Shown piece by piece: positions 1 to 11,344 of a stretch of 64,000 nt of DNA (positions are counted from its first letter, which is position 1; every line of letters starts with the position of its first letter). The notes beneath the pieces are model-generated. The model made no database searches and had not been told where the DNA came from. It was given only the letters and a program-made list of their open reading frames with translations. The position numbers and the translations under genes were made by a program. The stretch is from positions 744,001 through 808,000 of the forward strand of contig JAXBDG010000017.1 of NCBI GenBank assembly GCA_036320915.1, given 5' to 3'. This DNA is from Linnemannia elongata. Lineage: Eukaryota > Mortierellomycota > Mortierellomycetes > Mortierellales > Mortierellaceae.

Positions 1-3000
1 AAATAAAAAGAAAAAAGCATACCCAGAATAACGGGACCAGCTGTGTACGGCCTGGAGGAGCTCGAGCCAGAGGAAAATACCGGCAACGACGATAATGGCA
101 ATGAGGAGTCCGATCTGAGCAGTGGATACCTGGTCGTAGACCTGTATAAGCGCCACGGTCACTACCAACGCGTAAAAGAAGCACTGAAATACGAATCTAA
201 AAAGCCAGTAAGAATATCCAATTGTGTTCCTATCATATGAGAGAGAGTGAGAGAATGAAAAAAGTAAGTATCTTTTGCTCCGCGCTAGACTTGAGCAAAA
301 AATATCGATAAGATCAAACGACAACTGTACCATTTGTAGTCGACGAGAGCGGCAATGGCGGGGTTATCAAAGAACTCCAAATTGAAATTATAGCATTCAA
401 CAACAGCAGGCATCTTGATATGGCACTTGAGGCGGATCATGTGGTATAGCGTCTTCCACCACGTAGTCGTGGCAGTGTTGGAGGCCGCTTGGAACCCATC
501 TTTCTTCATCTCAGTCTGTTGTTGATCCTTGTAGTACCACAGCGCATCAAACGAGGCCATGAACACTGGGCGTGTGAAACCGTCGTTGCTGCTGTCGGCC
601 TTTGCACCCGTGAAGTTGAACTGCATAATGGGCTCTTTGGTTTTGATCAGCGGCTTGGTGCGGGGCTCCCAGAACCGTAAGCGAGGGCGAGGAGGGAGAG
701 CGAGGGTGTGGTTGTCGATGACGTAGGCTCGGCTCTTGACGGGGATAAACGCGATTCTGCCCATGCAGTCCAATGCCTCTTCGGGGTAGAGCTCCATGAC
801 CTCGTGCATGCTGCCGAACAGGGGCGAGAGGAAGGCCAGATTCTTGGATCGGTTGGCGTGGCTGACGCAGTACTTCATGACCACCTTGGCGACTCCAAAG
901 ACTCTCGGCCGTTTCTGTGCAATCTCGAGAAGGATCGCTAGGGGTTCAGTTGACTTGTCTTCGTGAGGGTCCGGGATCCAGGTGATGTATTTTGGTGGGA
1001 GCAGCTCGGCCATAATCTGTTCCAATGCGACCCGGTCATCCGAATTCCATGCTCGACAAAGTGTGACGAGGCAAGAGAGTGGATTCTCCCGCGTTGGCCG
1101 GATACGGTTCTTGAGGAATCGGATAACCTCGTCTTTAAAGTCCTGGTCACCAAACCGGTACAGCTGAATCAGCCCCAAGACACCCATCTCATCTCGGTAC
1201 TCCTGAGTGGACTTGAAACTATCAACGGCAGACTTGGGGAACGTCAGGAAGTTGTTAGGAGTTCCAGCTGGGGGTCGAACAGTTGAGAAGCCGTTGTTGG
1301 TCTGCCAGTAGGTGGGCTTGATCTCGATGGTGTACTGGCAGGCATGCTCACACATCTTGATGTTGAGGATATCCGTGATGCATCGGTCCTTGGGATGGTC
1401 AGGATCATGTTCAAGGAACTTGACGACTCGATCAAGTGTCGCAACATTCGTAAAGACGTTTGACAATGTCCAAGTAAAGAGGAACCCCTCGTTAACGACA
1501 AACAACTGTGACGTCTCGCGCACCCAAAAGATTCGGTGTTCCAGCGCCCTGCCTAGGATGAGGGTCATTGTATTGGTCATGTCCACATAGCTGCTGCCGA
1601 TCCCGACCTGGAGCGTATGGGCTACCTCGCCTGCGACATACTTTTGAGCCGCGTAGACCGTAAAGGCGATATCTTCCGAGTTGGTGAACGTGCGGACAGA
1701 GTCGACGTAAAAGATGTCAAAAGAACGGTCCAGCAACGGGCAATCGTTGGTGGTTCCGCAAGAATATTCCTCCGAGGGTGGGTACAAGATGTTGCCAAGA
1801 CTTAAAAAATTAGCCACCGATCCCTATCGTCATTAGAATCAAGAAGAGAAGGTCAACTAACAGCTAATTTTAAGCACAGAAAAGGCGTTGCAAAGGACAC
1901 GCTTACTCAACATACCTGAGTGTTTAAGAAGAACGGGGCATGACCAGTATGAGGGAACTGGACAACATAATCCTCGTGCACATAATGGTCCTCGACGACC
2001 ACCATATCGCGCACCCTCACAACACTCCTCATGTTGGGCATAAACACATCGTTGGTGTTCGACAAGGACCTGTTGGTCGTCAGAAAGTGATCCTGCTCAA
2101 AGATGATGTCGAAGATATTGTCGCTGTCGAGTCCTTCATAGTAGCTACCCATCTTGATACCCGTGACAGTGTCAAACACTTGCACAGTGCCCTTGACAGA
2201 AATCGCAACTTTGCTCTCATCAGGCGACAGAGAAGCATATGTGTCCGCCCGATCCTCTTCGACATAGATGTTGGACGCGATCCTGCCAGTTTCGATATCC
2301 CAAATACTTATGACGCCCTTGAATCCGTTCCAGCAAAAGTAACGACCACGTATACTCCGAGCGATGCAAGACGTGTACTCCTCGCCTCGTTGATAGCCCA
2401 GCTCAAGGCGGTAGATCCTGCACCATGACTCTGTGTCGTACACCTCCAGTGTAATGCCATTGAAGATAATAAACCGCTCATCCTTCTCGTCAGTGTGGGT
2501 GGGGTCAATCCTGTGAAACATGCCTATACCAAAATAGCCTGCCAAGTCGGGACAAATAGAAGGGACTCGGGTGAGGGTGGCTGGCGGGAAAGCATTGTCC
2601 TTGTCCAGAAGCACCTTGGATGGAGGCATTTGAAACACCTGGAAAGGGATCCCGTGCGCCGTCTCCCTTTCGGATCCTACGACAATCTGAGATCCAGCAC
2701 TGGAGATGGCGACCACAACCGAGTACTCCTTCAAAACTTCTGGGGCGGTCAGGAAGGGCGAGACGCGGAAGGAGACTCGGCCGATGGGTCGAGTGATGGG
2801 TCGCGACCTCTTGTTGCCTGCCACGTAGTTGTCGGGAGCGCGCAAGTCCCAGAGGTTGATGTGGCCTTCGCCCGGAGTGAAATGGATTGTTGCGGCATGG
2901 TTTTTGGTGTCCGATATTTCGAACGTTTTAATGGTAATCGCCTTTGTTCCTGAGGGTTCGTCGGCGCCGACACTGATGAAGTAATCTGGGATGCCATCTC

Positions 3001-4483
3001 CATAGATAACTTGGTCTATGCATGATAGATAATGCATGGAGCGTGTTAGACAAGTGCGTGTCGCTCATGTGAGTTGACAGTGTAACAAACACAACACACG
3101 GTATCTTGTTTTGAAATTACCTTTGACGCCAGAGGGTGCGTCGAATGCGTTGTTTCCAAGTTCGATGTAGTGAATCTCAGCCGAACCCGCGTTGTCGTCA
3201 TCCTCATTATTGTACAAGTTTATCTTTAAGTTACAGTAATCTTCGGCGTCATCGATATGAAGCTGACGATGTAACCTGAGCCGCACATAGTCGTCCTTCG
3301 CTAGAAAATTGTATACATCACACAGAGAAGTGAAAAGAAAAGAACGCGTCAATGTCAAGAATCCATCGTCAAAATAAATCAAACATGCCATTGGAGGGGG
3401 GGGGGGGGGGGGGGGGGGGGTCAAATGAGGAATTGATTGCACCTACAAATCGAGTCGAGTTCGTCTGTCCGGACAGTCGTTTCACACGAATTGTCCTATT
3501 CAATTGAAAAACAGTTCCAAATATGAATACTAACGTTACCACGAAACATTCCGCCCGTTCATACAAGAAAAAAAAAAAAAGGACCACCACCCCTTACCGT
3601 AATGTACCACTCATCCTGTCCAGCACTTTTCCTCTGAGTAAGAAAATTCATCGTGAACAACTTGGAATAGTCCAGGTTCTTGAGTGAAACACAGACCACG
3701 ATCCAGTACCATCCAAGCTCTACTCCCTCGAATGTCAGTGCTGAACTCCATTCGGTGCCTGCCACCACGAGTGATGGCTCCTCTGGTCTAGGTACAACAA
3801 CATCGTTCAGGATAAATATCTCTGTAAGTTGCTTTTGCGCCGAACAAAAAAAAAAAAAAAAACTTATGGACGTGGTTGATAAGGTAGGCACCACTTACAT
3901 GCTGACGCCATTGGTTTCGAAAGCATTGCCCTCTGTCGGCTTAATGTACCATCGCTTCGCCACTAGAAAAGTGAAATGAGAAACAAGACATAAAACGGCG
4001 TGGAATCTTGGAGTTAGTGTAAACCCAGTCTCCTGAATCGTTTGTTCCATTTTCGTCACTCGCCTGGTCGGGAAGATATCCAAAAACATTTTTCAGCACG
4101 CGATAACTCAAAACTCAGAACCCAAACACAAAAAAATCTGAACACAACACAAACAAAAAAGGACGTAGGAAGGATGGGAGGACAGAAGGAAGGAAGAAAA
4201 GGAGGAAAAAAAGTAAGAAGAAAAGCTGGTTTTGTTTCTTTGTACCATTAGTAGTGTGCTCCGGCCTGGTCATATCAGCACGCCATTGAGACAGCTCCAT
4301 GCTGGTTCGTTTTGTGCGGACGAGTTGTTCTACGGGGAGTGTCAAATCTGGAGACGACTTTTCCGCTTCTGCTGTTTCTGTTTCTGGCTGTTCTTGCGCT
4401 GGAGTCTCTTCTTCGTCTTCCACATATGTCCATTGACCGGCGCCCTCTTGGACTGTGTCGTCGTTATTGTTGTACGTCGACAT
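1..4483 (-). CDS. WD40-repeat protein with C-terminal transmembrane (ion-channel-like) region, 3' end beyond window
   Basis: Multi-exon gene read right to left from an ATG at 4483. The first exon encodes an acidic Glu/Thr-rich N-terminus. Short exons follow near 3963-3899, 3823-3598 and 3300-3121. A long exon at about 3015-1917 carries WD40-like blades (INLWDLRAPD, ISIWDIETGR, VQVFDTVTG). An exon at 1823-331 is mostly helical. A last visible exon starts at 229 and runs off the left edge; it encodes two strongly hydrophobic segments (FQCFFYALVVTVALIQVY and IGLLIAIIVVAGIFLWLELL). I infer a membrane protein with a large cytoplasmic beta-propeller, resembling fungal WD40/ion-transport-domain proteins. 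Phases agree for the junctions 3121/3015, 1917/1823 and 331/229. I could not make all phases agree among the N-terminal exons, so these are approximate. A run of 25 G lies in the intron at 3396-3420. Channel function is unproven because the pore region is outside the window. Confidence 0.7.
3396..3420 (+). repeat. Poly(G) tract of 25
   Basis: A homopolymer inside an intron of the WD40-transmembrane gene. Confidence 0.9.
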
Positions 4484-5212
4484 CCTCTTCTATGTGGAGA
4501 GGCTATTCACACTCCTGCTCTTAGGGGATTATGTGAGGAGGGATATATACAGGTGGAGGGGAGTAGAAGGGAAAAATAGAGAAAGGCGTTGGGTGGTGGT
4601 TGGAAAAGGCGGTTGAGCGGAGAGGTGGGGGGAAAAGGAGAGAGAGTGATGTCAAGAATTGAAGAGAAGAAAAAAGAGCAAGGAGAAAGAAGAGGAAGAG
4701 AAAAAAGAGAGGAACGAGGAGAAGATGGATAAACCTGAGCTGTCAAGGAGATATGAAGCAATAAAAAAGCGGCTCTCAAATGAAAGAAGAAAAGGGGTCC
4801 ATGTGTATGCACTTTACTCGATTGAGTTGTTGTTTATGTGTGGTTGGTGCTTGTACATTCTTTTTCCGTTCATCGCTAGCAGACGCACCCTGAGCAAAGT
4901 GAAAGCTAAGGGGAAGGGGAAGGGAGAAGAGGAAAAGGAAAAAAAGGTCGTCGGGTGTTCAATTCGCAGGTGATAAAAGGTACGCTGCACACCGGAAGAG
5001 GGGAGGAGGAGGCCAAGCAGAAAAGAAGAATTGGCGGCATGCATCTACGCCCTCCACTGGCAGTAGTCTAAAAACGAGATCGATGTTCGAGACCCTATTC
5101 AGGCTGCATACGCCATACTCATAAAGAGATACTGTATTATACTCATTTTGCACGCTAGCAACTAACACACAATTTATTTTGAATATGGTGATTTGTGAGC
5201 ATGCATGCAAAC

Positions 5213-5434
5213 ATGTCTCTCGTCTCCATCCTTATTCTCGTTGGCACTGCCACTCTCCTGTTGGTGGCTTGTATTTGCGTCTCCGCCGAGGAGGAGCAGA
5301 GTTCATGGTGGACCTGCCAAGCCCCGTCCCTCGCAAAAAGAAAGGGACATGCATTTCACCCACCTGCGTCATTTTTGCCACGAATGCTCGAGTTATTAGA
5401 ATCTAGATCGACCGGCCCTTTATTTCTTTCTTGA
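5213..5434 (+). CDS. Possible small secreted protein
   Basis: A single-exon ORF of about 73 residues. From ATG 5213 it begins MSLVSILILVGTATLLLVAC, a good signal-peptide-like hydrophobic core, with a plausible cleavage site after CVSA and then an acidic EEEQSSWWTCQ start to the mature part. There is no homology I recognise, only one cysteine in the mature region, and no clear repeat or motif. The codons look less biased than in the neighbouring housekeeping genes. It could be a chance ORF, so confidence is low. Confidence 0.25.
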   Translation: MSLVSILILVGTATLLLVACICVSAEEEQSSWWTCQAPSLAKRKGHAFHPPASFLPRMLELLESRSTGPLFLS

Positions 5435-5697
5435 AAGGACATCTGTGCAATGCACTATAGTTATTGTTTTTCCTACTTTGAGCATGGAGCTATGGCGATG
5501 TGGTGGACGTGCATAGCATAGCCTCTCTTCACAGATCGTATCGCACTTTTGACAATGGCATGCTGCGCCAGCATATTAGCACATCACAGGGGTGAGACTG
5601 ATAAAGTTCCTTTTGATAGTAGTGAGAAAAGAGATGAGATTGATACAGGGCAAGGAGAGTCCCTATATAGTGGCACGCGTTGATCAGTGAAACATGA

Positions 5698-6800
5698 CTA
5701 CGCCCCAATCCCTACGACCTCACTGCCGTCTTCACCTTCAAACATTCTGAAAGTCTGCTCCTCCTTTTCATTGAAAACATCGCAGGGGCTGGTATACTGT
5801 ACATTGTACAATGCGCCCTCATACCCTGCTTTTTTGTCTATATTGCCCTTGTTCCTAGACCTATTGAAGTCTCTCTCTCTCCCTCTCTCTCCTTTTCTAC
5901 CCAATCCCACCCAAAATTGCAAGGGCATTTTATCTCAACACCGCTCTGATACTATCTACGAGGACGCACCTTTAATTACAGACAATAATGTATCAAGCAA
6001 GAACTCAGATAACTCTGGATACCGGATCAAGTTAATTCTTTCCTGTGAATCCTTGCCTTTGCAAAGACAGGGAAAGGAGAGAATAGACGTTATTTCATAC
6101 CTTCGTCCATTTCTCTTTGTCGTTCTCGCTCTCTTCCTCTCCGATGGCTTTGTTTTCATCTTTGATGAACTTTTCTTTTTGAGCATCTTGAAAGTACACG
6201 CACACACGCTTCGATAACCAGCCTATCTATATCTCCATATACGTTTCTGTCGATCGGAACCTACCTCAATCATAAACCTTTTTTTCCCCCCTTCTTTGAG
6301 GTTTCCATTCCATGTTAATTCTGCCCCGTCTTTTTTTGGGACCAGGAGTGGCTCCCATCTTTTGCCCAACCTGAGCTTACGTCCCAAGCAAAAAGTTTGG
6401 AAAGAGAAAGGGGAACAGAAGGAGCCAAGAAGTACTTTCTTTACCCCCTGATCTTGCCGTCTCATGCGAAAAGAGTCATGCATTGGAAGAATACTGTCTT
6501 TTTTTTTTTTTTTTTTTTTTTTTGGCTGCTGTGCAAATGACAATTTAGTTCACGTCTTCATCTTTCATTTTTTGTCAACTTTTTCTTTACTTCGCACCAT
6601 GTATCCACCCATTCAATTCTTTTAGCGATTGGTCCTTCAGTCGGCGTAAAATGTTGGATCGGGAACACAGCCGATGAGATCTCATCGGCATGTTTTTTTT
6701 TAGCCTCGCAGCAAGAAAGAGTAATTGAACACAGGAATACCAAACACACACACACATAAACACCAAACAAAAGTGAGAAAGCATTCGTTAAAACACACAT
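5698..6800 (-). CDS. Hypothetical protein, five exons, about 209 residues
   Basis: Not recognised. The model joins five exons whose phases all agree: 6800-6591, 6375-6265, 6208-6101, 6042-5970 and 5825-5698. The deduced protein has a hydrophobic N-terminus (MCVLTNAFSLLFGVYVCVCL), which may be a signal or anchor, or may be untranslated if the true start lies later. Next comes a segment with EWVDTWCE and GKRWEPLLVPKKDGAELTW, then an acidic, lysine-rich stretch (KDENKAIGEEESENDKEKW). It ends with a helical ELSEFLLDTLLSVIK segment and a short C-terminus ending EVVGIGA. Unbroken phase across four introns supports a real gene. No catalytic motif was seen. A 27-C run lies just upstream at 6916-6942. 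Confidence 0.5.
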
Positions 6801-6915
6801 AAAAAAAGGGGGAGTAGAGTCACAACACAAACCCCATACACAAAACCCATCATCATCGTACCAAGTGCCGCCTCAAACAGCCCTGCTGCACCTACGCCTG
6901 CATGACGCTCTCCGA

Positions 6916-6942
6916 CCCCCCCCCCCCCCCCCCCCCCCCCCC
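6916..6942 (+). repeat. Poly(C) tract of 27
   Basis: A homopolymer upstream of the unknown five-exon gene. On the gene's strand it is poly(G). Confidence 0.9.
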
Positions 6943-7726
6943 ACCGGCCAGACTTTTGTGTCTACCAATGTATTGACTTCAAACCATGTGGCACAAACAT
7001 CCCTACGACTCTATAGCTGTAACGATTTTCTGTTCTTCCTTCCGTCGCCTCAGTTTGTTTTTTCACACGTCGGGGCTAATAAAGTTATCCCTGGCCGGAA
7101 GGGTGACTTTGGTACTTGTGATTCTTACAAGTGGAGATATGATGATAAGAGCTGTAATAAGTAGAGAAGAGGTGGAGTATTGAGGGGGAGGAGGACAGGG
7201 AGAGGACAAGGAAACGAGGGGGTGGGGAAAGAGTGGGAATTCAGGTCTGGTTCTTTTCCTTTTAGTTCTTAACAGAAAGCAACGTTAGCCATGTCATCTC
7301 TCTCGATTTCTACCCATCTCTATCATACAACAAAAAGCAGTCTACGCACGCCATTCATATCTCCTCTATCCTAAGCCAAGAAAGACTCCCACTTTTGGTA
7401 ACGGCAATGCAAAGTTCAAAAGCAAAACAGACACCATCATGGTGTGTGGTATTGTGTATGTAGTATTTGAACAGTCCACCCACTCGCCTTTGTTCGTGTT
7501 TTACATCGCCCAACACCATGCGAAATAAAAAAAACCAAAAATGTCGCACGTGACTCTGAACCCCTTCACAGAGTTTCGAGTGTTTTGAAGTGGCAAAAAA
7601 ATAATTATCTTTTGGAAAAATGATATCTACATGGGTTGTGAATGGGGGTGTTAGTGAAGGAGTGAAGAGAATGGATGCTGAAAAGAAAAGAAAGAAAAAT
7701 GTACTCTAGCCTAAAAGACTTCCAAT
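6943..7726. other. Intergenic, no gene seen
   Basis: Between the unknown gene (upstream side) and the 3' end of the CoA-transferase gene. The short ORFs here have no family signature and no paired splice sites. The 3' flank of the transferase is A-rich (around 7570-7720). Confidence 0.5.
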
Positions 7727-10331
7727 TTAGTTCTGGATGAGGTCAGGGGAAATCTTGAAGGCAGCTCCGGTACCGCGCTTGACATCGTCCACAGAAACAT
7801 CCTCCATCAACTCTGTCAACACAAGTCCTCCATCCTTGACATCAAACACACACAGGTCAGTAATGATCCTGTCCACACATCCAACACCCGTCAAGGGCAA
7901 GGTGCAATCGTCCAGAATCTTGTGCTTGCCTCCCTTGGCGAGATGCTCCATCGTCACAACAACACGGGTACCGGGGCTGGCAACCAAGTCCATAGCTCCT
8001 CCCATACCCTTGACCATCTTGCGGGGAATGATCCAGTTGGCGAGGTCACCCTTGGCCGAGACCTGGAGGGCTCCGAGAATAGTCAAGTCAACGTGGGAAC
8101 CACGGATCATGGCGAACGAGTCGTCGCTCGAGAAGAGGGAGGCTCCAGGCAACAAGGTAATGGTCTCCTTGCCGGCATTGATCAGATCGGGGTCCTGCTC
8201 ACCGGGCTTGGGGAAGGGTCCGAATCCCAAGATACCGTTCTCGGACTGCAAGTGGACGTTGACGCCCTTCTTGAGGTAGTTGGAAGCCAACATGGGCATA
8301 CCGATACCCAAGTTGACATACATTCCATTCTTGAACTCCTTAGCCGCACGACGAACAATCTTCTCACGACGACGAGCCGCCTCATCCTTGGCATCAACCG
8401 CATCAGGGGTCGCAACACCCGCAGGCTTCTCCTCGGTAAGCGTCAAACGCTCAATGCGCTTCTCATAGCCCTTACCCTGGATGATTCTCTTGACAAAGAT
8501 TCCAGGCAAGTGAATATCCTCAGGGCGAAGGGAGCCGACGGGGACAATCTCCTCGACTTCAGCAATGGTGTTCTTGGATCCCTTGGCCATGACGGGGTTA
8601 AAGTTCATGGCGGAGCCCTTGAAGACCAGGTTTCCGTAAGCATCACCCTTCCAGGCCTTGACGAGCGAGTAGTCTCCTGTGATGGCCTCCTCCATGATGT
8701 ACTTGCGTCCGTTGAACTCACGCACCTCACGGGGCTTGCTGCGGATCAACACCTTGCCCTCCGAGTCGTACTTGATTGCGAGCTCTCCAGTCTGGACTGT
8801 TGTAGAGAAAGAAAAGTAAAAGTAGGGGAGCACGTTTTAGTCGTGTTACTCGGTCTCGTATTAGACAGGATCGTGTCTCTCATAGAGCAAAAATAAAGAG
8901 CAATGGGACAATGGTGTGAAGGGCGAGAATTGGAAAAGAAAGGATCGGACACGGCAATAGAAAATGTAACACGGGCAAACACCAAACAATCCCAAAATTA
9001 GTAACACAAAAAGAAAGGACGAATTACCTTCAGTGCCGTAAGCGGTGGGGGTGAAGAAGGCGGGGATGCCTGCACCACCTGCACGGACACGCTCGGCCAA
9101 AGTGCCCTGGGGGGTCAACTCGACCTCCAGCTCGCCCGAAAGATACTGACGCTCGAACTCCTTGTTCTCGCCTACGTAACTGCTGATCATGCGCTTGATC
9201 TATTATGAGGGAAAGGCGTGGTGAGAGAGCGAGAGTAAGGAGGGAAGGAACAGGGAGAATAGGACGGAGGGAGAACGGGAATCCATGTCTACTTTAGCAT
9301 GCTGCGTATTGACGTTCCTTTTTGTGTTCACATTCCCCCAATCAAAACAACAACAAAAAAACGACAAGGAAAGAGAACGAACCTGCTTGGTACGCAACAA
9401 CTGTCCCAATCCAAAATCATCGACACCAGCATTGTTAGAAACAACCGTCAAGTCCTTGCAGTCGCCAGCGCGGTTCTTGAGGGCTCCGATCAAGTTCTCG
9501 GGGATGCCGCACAAACCGAATCCACCGACCATCAATGTCGATCCAGAGGGGATATCCTTGACGGCCTCCTCGGCAGAGTTGTAGACCTTGCTCAAGTTCT
9601 CGAGTTCCTCCTGCTTGTACTGAGGGCGGAAGGAGGAGAACTGGCGGCCGAACGTGGTTGTGAACGTGGCGATGGTCACCTTCTACTCGAATTGATAATA
9701 AAAAATTATTAGGAAACAAGAACGGATGTTAGTTTTCTAGTGTCTGATTGAGTACATGCGTATCACACCCAGTCAGCATAGAACTCTTTTCTCTCGCATC
9801 CTCCCTCGCTGCCTCCAGCCTTTTTTTTTTTTTTTGCTCCGACGATAATTCGGCCCTGTTCCAGTACGAATCCTCACACTCCCGTGAGAAAACTAAAAAA
9901 GAGCTTGCCAGCCTCGAATTTTCACGAGGAAAGCAAAAAAAAAAAAAAAGAAACCCAGCCAGCTCTTAGTTTGTAGGACCCCGGATTCCATCCTTAGCAC
10001 CCACGCTCCACGCACGGCCAAATAGTCCTTTTCCAATAAGACGTCATATAAAAATCCATGTGTGCCTGTTATCCAAAATGAGCTTCTCCGATGGGTCTGT
10101 TCATGGTCCTCGTGGTAGCACTGAAGGATCGTACACATCACACACGAGAGGTCCGTGGGAAGAAAAGTAAAGAAAAAGTAAAATCAAATAGGGAAGCCGA
10201 AAATAAAGAAAGAGTGTGGAGAGGGGAAGGGGCTGCGCTTGTGTTCATCTTTAGTTCTCTTTTTCGTTGATGAAGATAAGTACCTTGGCGGCGCCACGTC
10301 TAGCTTGCTGGAGAACGATGGTGAGGGTCAT
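7727..10331 (-). CDS. Succinyl-CoA:3-ketoacid coenzyme A transferase, mitochondrial (SCOT/OXCT family)
   Basis: Transfers CoA between succinyl-CoA and acetoacetate, the activating step of ketone-body use, in the mitochondrial matrix. Exons are 10331-10284, 9679-9383, 9199-9028 and 8796-7727, giving about 528 residues, normal for the fused alpha-beta enzyme. The alpha part has [20 protein letters not shown] near residue 50. The beta part has [18 protein letters not shown] and the catalytic-glutamate motif [13 protein letters not shown]. The first exon encodes only [16 protein letters not shown]; joined to [17 protein letters not shown] it forms a basic, serine-rich presequence. That is why I chose this start: the codon at 9679 is GTG, not ATG. 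The acceptor before exon 2 could lie 3 nt upstream, adding one lysine. The gene lies head-to-tail with the kinase gene to its right. Confidence 0.93.
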
Positions 10332-11344
10332 TGACACGAGATATGTATGTGTATGAAAGGGAGGAGAGGGGAGTGAAAAGAGTGGAGAGGGAAGGGGGAA
10401 GGGAGAAAGAGGAGAGGAGAGAGGGTGGAGAGTGGAGAGTGGAGAGAGGGGGGAGGGATGTTGTTGTTTTGAAAGTAAGGAAAAAAGAGGAAAAGGAGAA
10501 AGGCGTGCCCCTGTTGTTTAAATAACCCATCCGCCTTCACAGTTCGCTTGCATTCGGTCACAGTTCAAGTGCAGTCCAGGGCTCATCATCTACTCCTGAA
10601 AGACTCGAATGGCCCACGAGCACAAGATTTATTTCCATTCTTCTTCTCCACACTCGCCCAAGCCCCTCAATGGTACCTCTCCTCCCTCATCAACCAATCA
10701 TATCCGCGAAAAGAAAATGTCTATTTGAGAACACCTCTCAACTCTCACGCTTTCTTACTCCTTGCTTGTGCTGTCATCAGGGATCGCTGTCCTCCCTGCT
10801 TCCTTCCTTTCCAACGGACACCACTCGCTCACTAGACAAACGACTAACATAGATCTCTGTGTCATGGATTATTGGCAACAAAAAAAACGTGCAGAGCCCT
10901 TCGGATGTCCCGTTTTCATCTCTATTCTTTGCAACACCCCTCGGCCGTTTTGTCGCCTCCTTTGACAACCAAGATGTGCGCCACAAAGCCCTCCACTTTC
11001 TAGACCCTGCCTCCCTTATTCTCTCAAGTATCCCTTTCTCCCCGCATCAGTCTCGCTTGCACTTCAATTGATTCCGTTCCTGAATTCTCCTTTTTTTCCC
11101 ACCGTATGACACACCCACGGAAAACACATAGGCAATTGCGCATACATAATTAACTTCATTCAATGTTGGTTACAGTTTTTTTTCTTTTTACATTTTGTGT
11201 GTAAGGAATGACTAGAAATTACAAGGGGAGAGGGGTGTTTGAGTTGCGTGTGGATGCGATAACAAACTACTGGTACAGCAAACTATCTGAACAAGGAAGA
11301 TAGAGAAAGAGAGAAAGACAAAGATAGGATCATAGAAACGCTTC
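10332..11344. promoter_or_regulatory. Upstream region of the CoA-transferase gene
   Basis: About 1 kb between the CoA-transferase start and the 3' end of the kinase gene. The part next to the transferase start (10340-10460) is almost pure purine on the + strand, meaning pyrimidine-rich on the coding strand, as is common for promoters and 5' UTRs here. No coding exon was recognised. Confidence 0.4.

Noticed and set aside
5040..5110. GTTCGAGAC resembling a tRNA T-arm
   Set aside because: No acceptor stem, D-arm or anticodon arm can be folded around it.
7922..8896. 324-codon + strand ORF
   Set aside because: It is antisense to the well-supported CoA-transferase exon and has no motif of its own.
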